From positions 1,054,001 to 1,118,000 of the forward strand of contig NW_026570239.1 in assembly GCF_019649055.1 (NCBI RefSeq): a DNA stretch of 64,000 nucleotides. Reading direction: 5' to 3'. The translations under genes and the position numbers were made by a program. Origin of the DNA: Paramacrobiotus metropolitanus (Eukaryota > Tardigrada > Eutardigrada > Parachela > Macrobiotidae). Positions 49,043 to 58,576 of the stretch are shown in pieces. Within the stretch, counting starts at the first letter, position 1; each line of letters opens with the position of its first letter. The notes beneath the pieces were generated by a model. It saw only the letters and a program-made list of their open reading frames with translations. It searched no databases and had not been told where the DNA came from.

Positions 49043-50233
49043 ATGTCTGGATGTGAACCCGAAAATGTCTGTTTATCGTCGTCGTCATCATTATCAACAT
49101 CGCCATCACTACCACCATCACCTGGAACAATCGATGCCCTTCGGCATATTATCTGGCAAGGTGACTGGCAAGGTGGATTGCACGATAGGTTAAAAGGTTG
49201 CCTCGTGGGGAGTGTTGTTGCCAGTAGCTTAGGTCGTCTGTTCAATACACCCTTCTACAGAAATCATTTACCAACCTTGAGAGAAGTTCATGAACGGTGT
49301 GCTGAAGTGGTCAAGAATCCTTATTATATGCGTTGTGGGTTCAGTGGAACAGTTGCTCTTGTGGTTCTCGAAGTAACTGTAGGTTGCTATACAGTCGAGC
49401 GTGATTATATAGCCGATGGACTGGGTAAAGCGTTAGGATTGTCCAACTACTTTGGGGGTAGTAAGCACATGGAGCGTTTAATGAAAGAGTTTCATCGGCG
49501 ATGGGATGCTACACGCAGCGAAAGCAACTTTGATCTTCGACGAGATGAGGAGACTTACGTTTGTGGGCCTGCAAGAAGTGCGCACGGTGGGCAGGGCTCT
49601 CACGGGTATCACGGAGCAGTGATGGTTGCAGGGGTGGCTTTGTTCTACTGCCGCGAAAATAGTTGCTTCCTGAGAGAAGTCAAGAAGTGTGTAACCATCA
49701 CACATACGCATCGTTTGGGAATGGATGGAGCTGTGCTGTTTGCCTATAGTTTACAGGAAGCGTGTGATAGTGCCCGCACAGCTTCAGTGAAGTCCTTTTT
49801 GAAACGGCTAGAGGATTATGCTTCAACTCTCGAACCACCATTTGGAGAGAACATGAAAGCTGCCAATGCGTTATACGTAAACCATAGCGTACTGCGTTCG
49901 CCGGCAGACATTATCCGACTGTATCCAAATGTTAGCTCGCGCGCAGCACAGGACTTTATTCCGCTGGCTATGGTCATGGCATTCGTGGGCGGAAACCTAC
50001 AGTGGTGGTCTGGATATAACATCATGTCACCTTGGAAGCGAATGGTCCAGAGTTGCATTGCCCTTGGAGGTGACACGGATGGTCGCACGTTCATGGCAGG
50101 CGCATTGTATGGGGCATTCTATGGACTTTCGTCTGACCAACGTGAGTTTGAGGCGATGCCCAAGATAACGGAAGCAAACAATGCTGGTACTTTAGCAGAT
50201 GCATTGTATAAAGGGTGTCCACCGGATGACTGA
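49043..50233 (+). CDS. ADP-ribosylglycohydrolase-like protein
   Basis: A single exon of 396 residues. After a Ser/Pro-rich leader (residues 1-30), the motif LKGCLVGSVVASSLGR sits where the family has GxxxGxxxGDxxG. The C-terminal block IALGGDTDGRTFMAGALYGAFYG matches the second metal-binding motif, GGDTDxxxxxxGAxxGAxxG. The first block lacks the Asp of the usual GDALG, so catalysis could be altered. Members of the family remove ADP-ribose from proteins; a viral copy could counter host ADP-ribosylation, which is an inference. Preceded by TATATAAA about 100 bp upstream. The frame is intact. Confidence 0.75.
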   Translation: MSGCEPENVCLSSSSSLSTSPSLPPSPGTIDALRHIIWQGDWQGGLHDRLKGCLVGSVVASSLGRLFNTPFYRNHLPTLREVHERCAEVVKNPYYMRCGFSGTVALVVLEVTVGCYTVERDYIADGLGKALGLSNYFGGSKHMERLMKEFHRRWDATRSESNFDLRRDEETYVCGPARSAHGGQGSHGYHGAVMVAGVALFYCRENSCFLREVKKCVTITHTHRLGMDGAVLFAYSLQEACDSARTASVKSFLKRLEDYASTLEPPFGENMKAANALYVNHSVLRSPADIIRLYPNVSSRAAQDFIPLAMVMAFVGGNLQWWSGYNIMSPWKRMVQSCIALGGDTDGRTFMAGALYGAFYGLSSDQREFEAMPKITEANNAGTLADALYKGCPPDD

Positions 50234-50444
50234 AATCAAGAACAAACATGTTACTGCTTTAACCTATTTAATTGGCTATAAAATGTTTAGGTCGGCTCGT
50301 ATTTCTGATGTTAGTGCATACAGTATGCGTATTCCTGCCTTCACTTTGACTTAGTTGTCCATTATTCTGCTTGTTTGCTTTGAGTTTAAAGCGTTATCGT
50401 ACTGTTACCGTTCATTTGTGAATATTTTTTTAATTTTCACCGCA

Positions 50445-51851
50445 ATGGCTGCAACGGGAAGCGTAGATAGTGTGTCAGGTGATAACAGTGACCTTTTGGC
50501 TACGTTGTCGTCATCATCATCGTTGTCGACCATTCCGGCATCACTTCAGCCTGTTAGGGCATTAACTGTTACTAGTACTAAAAAGCGTAAGGTCACCGCG
50601 GACTCGTATAAGCCCAAAACCGATGCAGTAAGCTTGGCGCGGCGTGGGTTTACCCAGGGGCAGGTTGCATTTCAATACGAAGGTGGGCCCGTAATTAAAT
50701 TTGGAGGAGAAAAATTCATTGCAATTTTCTTGATGAACAACCGTTTGCGATACATTATTGGGGAGTTTGATAAAAATCAGGAGGGTCAGTGGGTTCCGAG
50801 TTTAGCGTCCAAGCATGTCGAGTTAGATGCGCGGCAGCTTGCAAAACTCATGGGTTTACAACTATGTGGACAACTGGAAAGGTTGATCAACTATGACGAA
50901 GGTTCTACACCCATTACGGCAATGCATGACCTGGGCGGAGGTTACTTCTTTAACTGGGGATGGTAAGAAAATGATTTATATAGCAACCGTGTGGATTTGT
51001 TTTTCTATAGCCAATTATTATTATATTTCTGCGGTTGTTTATCCTCAGGCTTGACGAAGTACCCATTGCCAACATTCGGGTTTACCTTGAAGCAAACTGC
51101 CTGAAAGAACCGGGAACGAAGGTGGTCATCGGCTCACCCAGTGAGAAACGACTTGCGATGAAGTGAGTGTTGTGTTCTAATGACAGCAACATGATTAATA
51201 CCGTATTTACATATTTGTTTTTGGCGAGGTATTTTAGTTGTTTCATAACCGTTTAACTTGTTGATATTATTATTATTATTATTATGGTTGATGTTATAGT
51301 TGTAGTTGTTGTTGTTGTTGCAATTGTAGTGAAAAGAACTGGACGGCGTTCTGTGAACTTTTGACAACGGAACCATCCTCAAGCATACGTATGAGGTGCT
51401 GAAGGGACGATCCGGATACCCTGCCATGCAAATTTGCCAAGCTGACTACCAGGATATTTTTGAGAAGCTACCGTGGCCTATGATGGAGCGCTTTTGCAAA
51501 CGCCTGACGCAAGAATGCAAGCTTTGCCACCTTATGGAGGATACGTTTGCTGATCCACTGCAACCTGGAGCTCATGATGGCCATACTGCATGCCGCTACT
51601 CGGATCGTATACAACTAACGGACCGTATGCGAAGCTATGTCTGTAAGGATGTGGAGAAGACTCTGCTGGGGCTGTTTATCAAGCAACTGCCGCACCGCTA
51701 CGCTGACGAAGCAGCGCACTCGCATCATAATGCGGAACGCAACTTGCTGGAGGCATACCACTTCAAGCCGGACGAATTTCTAGTACTGCACGGGGATCGA
51801 CTATGTGCTGAAATGCTGCAGCGTTTCAAGAAGCAGTTCAAACTGTACTAG
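50445..51851 (+). CDS. Polinton gene of unknown function, 3 exons, probable frame lesion
   Basis: Exons are 50445-50962, 51049-51162 and 51330-51851 (GT-AG, phase 2). The N-terminus is Ser/Thr-rich with a basic KKRKV signal. The middle has FTQGQVAFQYEGGPVIKFGG. The last exon is helical with CKLCH and several His. The frame that enters exon 3 and the frame used by its last 150 codons differ by one base; a T4 run at about 51357-51361 is the likely site. TATAAAAT lies at 50277-50284. Intron 2 contains ATT and GTT trinucleotide runs. I do not recognise the family. Confidence 0.55.
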
Positions 51852-52041
51852 TATGAATGTGTGAGTGTGTGTGAGTGTCTGTTTGGTTTTTCAAGCCATC
51901 ATTTTAGCTCGTTAAGGTAATTGTAATCGCTATCAGTTAGTTTTTCAGTGTATTCGTAAACATTTATTATTTGTGTTAATTGCAAATATTTTTAGTTCGC
52001 GTTGGCGGCCCCAAGTCGATTTGTCATTTTAATTGCCACTC

Positions 52042-52104
52042 GGGCCCTCTGCAAAACCAAAGGTGTGTGCGCGCAGCGCACCTCCCTTTGATTTTGCGAG
52101 GGCT
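52042..52104. ncRNA. Hairpin with long stem between convergent gene blocks
   Basis: A 63-nt sequence folds back on itself. The outer pairs are GGGCCCTC with GAGGGC(T), then GCAAAA with TTTTGC, CAAAGG with CCTTTG, and GTGCGC with GCGCAC around a GCA loop. In total about 25 pairs with a few mismatches and one bulge. It lies between the stop of the plus-strand gene (51851) and the stop of the minus-strand protease (52122). It could be a bidirectional end-formation signal or a pre-miRNA-like RNA; the sequence alone does not decide. Confidence 0.55.
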
Positions 52105-52121
52105 ATATTGCAATTTATTTG

Positions 52122-52688
52122 TTAGTAGAATGCTTCAAAATTATATACACGTGTTTTTGCATTGAAAAAGTCATTAATAAAGTTACGAACCATCAAGTCG
52201 TTTTGAAATTGATTATCAATTAGATATAGGTTATGAATGATGTAGGAATAAGAAAAGCGACATGCTGATCGCATTACTATAAAAAACATGCAGTGTTGAG
52301 CGCAGGTAGTGGACAAAGGCTGTTGTAAAACAGCTCGCTGTTCGTATAAGGGCAACGGTGGTGATGATGATGATGATGACGCAGGCTGGTCGATAAGTTT
52401 TGTTTTGAGAAATTTATCAAGTGACTGACTATAATAAGCTACGGGTTTGCCGTAGGAATCGAAAACTTCAATAAATGACGGGCACTCAACGTAGACGGCA
52501 ATCCAGTGTGTTCCGGGTTTGCTGGCTGGATCAGTGTTTACAATAAACGCAGCAGGTAGGTCGGACTCTGTAAGGTGCTGCTGCTGTAGCTCATCTAAGG
52601 CGTAGACACCGCGAAACACGGATCTCAGCGTTTGAGAAGCCGGGTTGTACTGTGACCACATGATATTCCTAATTTCTTGTTCGTTCAT
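52122..52688 (-). CDS. Adenain-like cysteine maturation protease
   Basis: 188 residues. The catalytic order of the adenovirus protease/Ulp1 fold is visible: His in GTHWIAVYVE (about residue 61), acidic residue in IEVFDSYG (about 75), Gln in LQQPLSTTC and the nucleophile Cys in STTCAQHCMFF (about 131). A Ser/Pro loop between these is low-complexity. It is the last gene of the minus-strand block, 22 bp after the major capsid gene. Known role in the family: cleavage of capsid precursors in the particle. Intact. Confidence 0.9.
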   Translation of the reverse strand: MNEQEIRNIMWSQYNPASQTLRSVFRGVYALDELQQQHLTESDLPAAFIVNTDPASKPGTHWIAVYVECPSFIEVFDSYGKPVAYYSQSLDKFLKTKLIDQPASSSSSSPPLPLYEQRAVLQQPLSTTCAQHCMFFIVMRSACRFSYSYIIHNLYLIDNQFQNDLMVRNFINDFFNAKTRVYNFEAFY

Positions 52689-52710
52689 TGTGACGGTTTT
52701 TGATGTTTAA

Positions 52711-54057
52711 TTACGACGCAAAGTCGCAAATAACCTGGCGTAAATTGGTGAATTCAACTAAATGGTCGCACGTTATCCAGGCCAGCATTTGATAGGCATT
52801 AGCTAGTGGTGTGTCAAAAGTTACTTCCAGGCCAACTGTCCCTGATCGAATTAGTGTCATTGGTCCGAGGCTTGTAGCTGTAGGCGTCAGATCAAACGCA
52901 AAGATTGTGTAGCCTTTTGCATAAGTATGACGATCCAAAATATGAGCTCCAGCTGGATGATTCTTCTGGTTTAGCACATCCAGAAAGCCGTCATAACACT
53001 TTAAATAGCGGTTATTTTGAAAGTCGCACATGTAAGGTATTGTTGGGTACTGCTTTCCATCAACATTAACACAAATTTGGCGAACGCGGCAGTGATCAAA
53101 CACAAATGGATTAAGATTGGCTGTACCATGGAAGCGGTCCGATCGAACAAATGCAATAAATACAACCTTCGGTAGTTGGCCGTACTTGAGGTCGGAAAAA
53201 GCTATAGTTTGTGTGCCGGCAGGAATAGCCCTCGCTTTTAATTCTGCGCGTTCAATATGGTACTTGACAGTTGTGGTCTGTAATTTTTGTGTAACAGCGT
53301 TCATGAAATCAGGTGACGGGATATAGCGTCGCACGGTTATTCTGGGATGTTTCATAAATGCCCGGTATTCTGTTGCAGCCGTTGCGCCCGTATTCCAGGA
53401 ACGTAAATAAAATTCCGGGCCGTTAAAGTATAGGTTGACATGCACGGGGACACCCGTAATCAGTGGTTTCGTTTGTATGCACAAATCGGTGAAAATTTTT
53501 CCCGACAGCTGGACGCCAGCACTTAGAGCAAACAGCTCCTTGCGCCTTTCTTCTCCAGTGTTCTCTGTGGCATGTTCCATCCTGCCGGGTGTGTCGAAAT
53601 ACAATCCACCGCTTGTTAGTTGGCTGGCCATGGCTTCTTTCGTATAAGAAGTTAGAACCTCCATTATGGCGCGATATGGATAATAGGGTGAACAATCGGA
53701 GATTACCTTGTTCGCCACAGTAAAGTGGATTTGCTTGAACAAACTGTGCACAATAAAGTTGACAGGCGCTACGTTATCGGTATTCTCAAGATTCACCCAT
53801 GCATTTGCAGCGTTCTTTTTCTTTATGCTGAGTTCACACTCAAAGCACGTGTCAGTGAGTGAAAGCATACCGTTTGATGACGGCGGAATGAAAAAGGACA
53901 GGTTACCGCTTAAAGGAGCGTCTTCTGGCGGTGCAGACTCTGGTCCATACTCCTGTGTCTCATAGCCGAAGCGTTCTGTTAACGATGCCGGTACCGAAAA
54001 CAGGTTCATGTCACTGGACATGGCCGGCTCCGAGTATGGCAGTAGATATTCAGGCAT
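52711..54057 (-). CDS. Hexon-like double jelly-roll major capsid protein
   Basis: 448 residues, the size and motif set of Polinton/adintovirus major capsid proteins (the family of animal proteins often annotated as F54H12.2-like). Landmarks are the start with LLPYSEPAM, a segment LTDTCFECELSIKK, VNFIVHSLFKQIHFTVANKV, the turn PYYPYRAIMEVLTSY, and later TVKYHIERAELKARAIP. It forms the capsid facets. 12 bp after the pVI-like gene. Intact frame. Confidence 0.9.
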   Translation of the reverse strand: MPEYLLPYSEPAMSSDMNLFSVPASLTERFGYETQEYGPESAPPEDAPLSGNLSFFIPPSSNGMLSLTDTCFECELSIKKKNAANAWVNLENTDNVAPVNFIVHSLFKQIHFTVANKVISDCSPYYPYRAIMEVLTSYTKEAMASQLTSGGLYFDTPGRMEHATENTGEERRKELFALSAGVQLSGKIFTDLCIQTKPLITGVPVHVNLYFNGPEFYLRSWNTGATAATEYRAFMKHPRITVRRYIPSPDFMNAVTQKLQTTTVKYHIERAELKARAIPAGTQTIAFSDLKYGQLPKVVFIAFVRSDRFHGTANLNPFVFDHCRVRQICVNVDGKQYPTIPYMCDFQNNRYLKCYDGFLDVLNQKNHPAGAHILDRHTYAKGYTIFAFDLTPTATSLGPMTLIRSGTVGLEVTFDTPLANAYQMLAWITCDHLVEFTNLRQVICDFAS

Positions 54058-54069
54058 TTTTGTAGTTTT

Positions 54070-54576
54070 TTAGAAAATATCTGGATACTTGTCAAAAGCG
54101 CTGTTGCCAGTACGGTGTTTTCGTCGTTTCGTGGTTTTTTTCTTTTTAAAATGTTTAGGTGCGCGCTTGCGTTTTGTTCCGCTGCCAGTTTGTTGCTTAA
54201 CAGTCACAAGTTGAGGGGCTTCGGTGGAAGTCACTGCTGCATCTGAAGGCTGAGTTGGCTCTAATATTTTTCCAAGTTTTTCAGTTACCTTTTCAGCAGC
54301 ACTGGTCGCTACACTTTGAGCGGCCTGCTTTAAATGAGGCTTTGCAGACTCTAATGCTGCTCTTGCATGGGGTAATGCACTACGAACGAGGGGCGCGGTG
54401 AATTTGGAAACGCGTGAAAACACTGTTCGAAAAAAGTCAGCTAAGCCTGAACCGCTTTTTAGACCCGAGCTACAATATCTTCCTAATGGTCCATAACCAA
54501 TTTGATTCTGTTCAAACAGCTCCTCAAATAGACTTGAATCAGGTTGAAAGAGCACAAGTTTATGAGGCGCAGCCAT
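54070..54576 (-). CDS. pVI/pX-like virion protein with amphipathic helix and basic tail
   Basis: 168 residues. It has an N-terminal region with GYGPLGRYCSSGLKSG, then an amphipathic helix (LADFFRTVFSRVSKF), an Ala-rich helical middle and a very basic C-terminus (KRKRAPKHFKKKKTTKRR). This layout resembles adenovirus pVI/pX, a membrane-active and core-linked component, and the place between penton and hexon genes agrees. The assignment is by layout and context, not close similarity. Confidence 0.7.
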   Translation of the reverse strand: MAAPHKLVLFQPDSSLFEELFEQNQIGYGPLGRYCSSGLKSGSGLADFFRTVFSRVSKFTAPLVRSALPHARAALESAKPHLKQAAQSVATSAAEKVTEKLGKILEPTQPSDAAVTSTEAPQLVTVKQQTGSGTKRKRAPKHFKKKKTTKRRKHRTGNSAFDKYPDIF

Positions 54577-54600
54577 GATCAGCGCTAGAGGTAGAACGCT

Positions 54601-55635
54601 TTAACGGACAGGTCTAAAATGGAGCTTCACTAATGATTTTCCCGCCTGGAATTTGAAATCTTCGTCCTCAGAGCTTAAGTTGATTTCGACGGTTTCGATG
54701 AAGTTGCGTACTAGAGGTACATAATGCGGTTGGTCGAAACGTTCCGTTATGAGATCAAATGGTTCTCCTTTAATAGGCATAGAACGTAAAACCTGTGCAG
54801 TCTGATCACCTAACGCTGAAAACTCCACAATGTCCGAATAAACATACATTGTTGTGTTGTTATGTTGCATATTGGCAGATTTTCTGGACGCTACCACCAT
54901 TGGAACGTCCAGTGTATCAGCATTCAGCGGTTGTTTTCTTTTAAGTAGATACCATAGATAGGGTTTAGGAGTAGAAATAGAAAGACGACTGACGTTTCTA
55001 CCGAACGGTTCATCGGGCGTCCCGTCTTCTTCTACCATTTCTTCAATGTAGTACCGAAATTTTGAAGGTACACCGTCGTAATCTTTAAAGTCTAAAGGGT
55101 CTATATCGTGTCGAGTATCCACAAAGCCAAGTAACCCTTTCAATCGGCCATCGTTCTCAGAAAACCGCAGCTTGCCACGTAAGCTATTAAACGTCACTTC
55201 CGTTTTAAGCGTTACAGGATTATATCGTATGTTAAACACTTTTGTTGTACTGTTATTTGTGCGAAGACGCGATGGGGTGACATTACGTCCTTTCAAGTCT
55301 ACAGAGTTTGGCGACTGGCGCTCAATTACGTCAATTAACGCTTTCAACGTATATAAACCCGGTGGAATGGTAATCGTATGTTGAACCGATGACAAAGAAG
55401 ATTCAGTGATGACATCGTATTCGCTTACGGTTAACTCTTGTTCTTTTGGTATATTGTAGATTGAGTTTGTGTATTGCAGTTCCACCAAACCCACTTCCCA
55501 CCTGCCCGATAAAGAAATTGGAATTTTCAGCTTTGTCTTCCACATTTGTGCGCTGTTTTTTGGATACATATCCATCGACGCATCGCTCGGTAGCGTCACG
55601 TAAAACGGTGTGCTGTTTCCGACAACACTAGCCAT
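54601..55635 (-). CDS. Penton-like single jelly-roll minor capsid protein
   Basis: 344 residues from the ATG at 55635. I prefer this start because it overlaps the integrase stop by 8 bp, the same spacing as ATPase and its neighbour; an ATG at 55680 in frame is possible. Recognisable blocks are MASVVGNSTPFYVTLPSDAS, YPKNSAQMWKTKL, and WEVGLVELQYTNSIYN, typical of Polinton penton-like proteins. Likely capsid vertex protein. Intact. Confidence 0.85.
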   Translation of the reverse strand: MASVVGNSTPFYVTLPSDASMDMYPKNSAQMWKTKLKIPISLSGRWEVGLVELQYTNSIYNIPKEQELTVSEYDVITESSLSSVQHTITIPPGLYTLKALIDVIERQSPNSVDLKGRNVTPSRLRTNNSTTKVFNIRYNPVTLKTEVTFNSLRGKLRFSENDGRLKGLLGFVDTRHDIDPLDFKDYDGVPSKFRYYIEEMVEEDGTPDEPFGRNVSRLSISTPKPYLWYLLKRKQPLNADTLDVPMVVASRKSANMQHNNTTMYVYSDIVEFSALGDQTAQVLRSMPIKGEPFDLITERFDQPHYVPLVRNFIETVEINLSSEDEDFKFQAGKSLVKLHFRPVR

Positions 55636-56637
55636 TTGCGTCAGCAACTTTGGATAGCTCTTGCTCATAAAACTTTCCAATTACACTTGGTCCACCGTCG
55701 GCAGGTTCCACTTCATAAACAGGTATGCGATGCTTGATTACCTTGTTTACACGGTACAGCTTTTTAGTGTACTTGACTTCAGCGCCTTTCTTAAAAAGTT
55801 GCTTTTGCAAGCGGAGGCGCACTGTGTCTCCGTCCTTAAATAACGATTTCTTGACTCCGCTTTCGTGATTATGTTTCGACATTAATCGCTGAAATACCAA
55901 AAGCGAGTTTTTTCGATTGACGTCATTTGGCGCCAGCCCATGTGTCGTGTGTGGTGTGCTGTTGTAGCTATGGATAATATCTTGTAACTTGTCATAATAT
56001 TTAACACTCCCGTCACGAGCGGTTATTAGGCGCATTAAACGTTCTCGCAACGTTCGGATGAATCGTTCTGCCATGTTAGCTTTAATTTCGCAGTTCTCCT
56101 CGGAAAACATGATAACGCCGTTCCATTTCATATAATCTTGAACTGGCTTATTGTAAAATTCACGACCTGTGAACATTTGAAGAAAGTTTGAAACACTTAT
56201 GGCAGCAAAGCGTTGAGAGTGGTACCTCTATCCACTTGTAAATACATGGGCGGTCCATATAAACGAGAAAAGGTTTTTTCCAAAGCAGGCAGAACGTATT
56301 CACTGCTCTTTTTTGTCAGCATTTCGCATGCTACCTTTTTAGAAAAACTATCCACAACAACAAGCAGAAATTTTTTATGCTTATTCTGTTTTGCGTAGCG
56401 GGACACATCCATCAGGTCAGCCATGTACTGTTCACCGAACTGTACTGAAACCACGGGATTTCTGCGGAATTTCCGCCGAGACGGTTTATGTAAATTGTAG
56501 GCATCAATTCCTTGCAGAAGCTTTAGGGCTCTGTCGTGCTGGTTAAGTTCCCTTGACACGGTTTGATGTTTCCGGAATCGCTCCACTCCCCCCAGGCTTG
56601 CCACTTGAGCCGGACTCAGGTACTCCGCTTCTCCCAT
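55628..56637 (-). CDS. Retroviral-type integrase with C-terminal SH3/chromo-like domain (2 exons)
   Basis: Exons are 56637-56226 and 56166-55628, joined by a 59-bp GT-AG intron (56167-56225, phase 1), giving 316 residues. Catalytic acids are Asp in QYMADLMDV, Asp in LQVDRG, and Glu in the exon-2 helix ENCEIKANMAERFIRTLRERL. The N-terminus has no full HHCC zinc finger. The C-terminus (DTVRLRLQKQLFKKG...YRVNKVIKHR...YEVEP) is the SH3/chromo-like part. Joins element ends to the host target, producing the 6-bp duplication seen here. Intact once spliced. Confidence 0.9.
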
Positions 56638-56812
56638 CTTTAGTTAGGTCAACTTGGACACTGACGTCAACTTTGTTTTTGTGTTGACCAACGCTGCTGT
56701 TATTAGGGACGTCTTCGTCTTCCGAATTTTTATCTCCAGCACAGCATGACGAAATAAAAGTGAGTTTCATACCCTCTCCAAAGTTCAGATTGACTGGTAT
56801 GCACCCCGCCAT
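56543..56812 (-). CDS. Possible small overlapping gene
   Basis: 89 residues from the ATG at 56812, bridging the gap between the basic protein gene (ends 56824) and the integrase (starts 56637) and overlapping the integrase start by 95 bp in another frame. It has a hydrophobic start and a Ser/Gly-rich acidic rest. It fills an otherwise empty 186 bp in a tightly packed block, which is the main support. No family known. Confidence 0.35.
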   Translation of the reverse strand: MAGCIPVNLNFGEGMKLTFISSCCAGDKNSEDEDVPNNSSVGQHKNKVDVSVQVDLTKDGRSGVPESGSSGKPGGSGAIPETSNRVKGT

Positions 56813-56823
56813 GCCTGCTATTC

Positions 56824-57528
56824 TTAAATAACTAACCACTTTAAGCGCTTGTGTTGCTGAAGTTTGCGTTTTCTGTTTCCGAAGCCCAGCTGTGGATCAT
56901 TATACTTATTTTCAACTGCGTAATAGTCCACCCGATCTCGATTTCGTAAATTATGTATTTTGCTTAAAGTTGTTTGAAGTCGCTTTCTTGATTTTGGATA
57001 GCCAATTTTGCTCGGTGTGCTCTTATCATCATAGTCTTTCCTTTTTCCTTGTGCCTTAGAAACGGAACTTGCAGGCGTGGCGTATTGGCTGTTTTCACCG
57101 CTTAACGGTTGTTCACGCACCGGTGTACCGGCCGCTGCATTACCAAATACATTAGCGGCATGCTTTTTTAAAAGTGACTGCTTTCGTCGAGCTGTAGTTG
57201 CTTTCTTAACCATCTGCTTAAATATATGTTTCGGTTTACGGATAGTTTTCAAAGGCTGAGATCCCTCCTGGGCAATATTGGGTTTGGCTTGGCTACCGCT
57301 CGTATCATCCAAAGCGTACGGCCGCAGCGCTAAAAATCGTTGCAGACTTGATGAAAGTAACTGTGCTTTCTGATATTCCGATAGGCCTTTGTTAGCCAAA
57401 GTTTCTGTTGTCAACTGTTCCAGAGAAAGGATTTTTGAAGCTTCTGGAGGTACCTGGTTAAGTGCTAGCTCAACCTCCGTGCGTCGTTTCTCCGCTTGCC
57501 GTTTCGGTATTAGCATATAGGTCTCCAT
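56824..57528 (-). CDS. Basic protein of the morphogenesis block, unknown function
   Basis: 234 residues. The N-terminal helical part (RRTEVELALNQVPPEASKIL) is followed by a long, strongly basic region with several KKxxxxRRK clusters. The position between the hydrophobic-tailed protein and the integrase suggests a virion or core component. DNA binding is likely from composition, but I cannot name the family. Confidence 0.65.
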   Translation of the reverse strand: METYMLIPKRQAEKRRTEVELALNQVPPEASKILSLEQLTTETLANKGLSEYQKAQLLSSSLQRFLALRPYALDDTSGSQAKPNIAQEGSQPLKTIRKPKHIFKQMVKKATTARRKQSLLKKHAANVFGNAAAGTPVREQPLSGENSQYATPASSVSKAQGKRKDYDDKSTPSKIGYPKSRKRLQTTLSKIHNLRNRDRVDYYAVENKYNDPQLGFGNRKRKLQQHKRLKWLVI

Positions 57529-57546
57529 GTTCTTTTTATGTACTTA

Positions 57547-57882
57547 TTAGCGGTTTGCTGTAACTGCGCTTATAACTGCTGATGCTAGTAATGGTAACAA
57601 GGCGGGTAAAAATCCTCCGCGTTGTAGCAATATCCGTTTTTTTCTTTGAAGTGATACACTTGGAGATGCTAGAAGCTTTATAGGAGTCTTGCACTTTTTA
57701 CACGCTGTCAACTGGTGAGGCTTTAAGGGAACTCGTCCTTTAATAAGGTTCAAAGCAAGCTCTTGGATACCCCTTAGATGGTGTTTATCGCAACATTGTT
57801 TTAGAAGTGCTTTTCGTTGCTTTGGCTTTGCCCTGTTAAGGGTAAGCAGGAATGGTGCAATATCCTTCGCTTTACTAGACAT
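57547..57882 (-). CDS. Small Polinton protein with hydrophobic C-terminus
   Basis: 111 residues. It follows a pattern I recognise from many animal Polintons: an N-terminal block IAPFLLTLNRAKPKQRKALL, a middle with a CxxC pair (ACKKCKTP), a basic KKRILLQRGGFL and a hydrophobic tail (PALLPLLASAVISAV). It overlaps the ATPase stop by 8 bp. Probably a membrane-linked or internal virion protein; the role is inferred. Confidence 0.7.
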   Translation of the reverse strand: MSSKAKDIAPFLLTLNRAKPKQRKALLKQCCDKHHLRGIQELALNLIKGRVPLKPHQLTACKKCKTPIKLLASPSVSLQRKKRILLQRGGFLPALLPLLASAVISAVTANR

Positions 57883-58576
57883 TTTTTTGGCTCAGTGATG
57901 GTAGATGATCAGTATAAATTCTCATAGTTTCTTTAGGAAACAAATGCGATCGCAGCCTTAAATAAGATGGGCAGGCTGGTGTAAGGTCAATTAATAGCGG
58001 TTGATAGTTTTCAGAAGTGCAAGCCACGTACGCTTGCGCAAGGCACTTTATTTTTGTTTGTCGTTGTAAAATGTCGATCTGACCAAGGTCCCGGGCGTTT
58101 TTAAACAGAACCATGTACTGACAATTCAGTGTTATATCACGCATTGCTTTTGCTTGTTTGTACAGGTTTTGCGTAATATAAATCACGCTCAGATTTTTGT
58201 GATGAATTCCTTGTGTGAAAAGATTGCTAGCCAGTTCATTTTTTGCCATCTCATGTGCCAGATCATCCACAATTAGTAAATTTGGCACCTCTTTATCGAA
58301 AAAGTCCTCGTCAGTAAAAAGGTCACTCAGTCCTTTCACAAATTCGGTTTCTGGACATTGAATTTTTAAAGTATCGTATCCGTTTTGCCACTGATTGTAT
58401 GCGTACACTACTCGTCTCGGGGTCGAAGTCATCATTTCCTTTCGTTGGTCAATCAGGCGGAAAACAAAGGACGATTTGCCAACCATTGTAGGACCGCAGA
58501 TCATCATTCCAAAAGGAGTTACGAGTTTCGGTTGGTTTTCCAACTCCATAAAATTGTTATGAATTATCCCTGTCAT
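57875..58576 (-). CDS. HerA/FtsK-type genome-packaging ATPase
   Basis: 233 residues from the ATG at 58576; the next in-frame ATG at 58550 is an alternative. Walker A is GPTMVGKSSF and Walker B is LLIVDDLA, followed by ITQNLY as the sensor-type motif. It is the first gene of the minus-strand morphogenesis block. Its start codon shares the palindrome CATG with the start of the TBP-like gene on the other strand, so any upstream promoter for it must lie inside that gene. Intact. Confidence 0.9.
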   Translation of the reverse strand: MTGIIHNNFMELENQPKLVTPFGMMICGPTMVGKSSFVFRLIDQRKEMMTSTPRRVVYAYNQWQNGYDTLKIQCPETEFVKGLSDLFTDEDFFDKEVPNLLIVDDLAHEMAKNELASNLFTQGIHHKNLSVIYITQNLYKQAKAMRDITLNCQYMVLFKNARDLGQIDILQRQTKIKCLAQAYVACTSENYQPLLIDLTPACPSYLRLRSHLFPKETMRIYTDHLPSLSQKNV

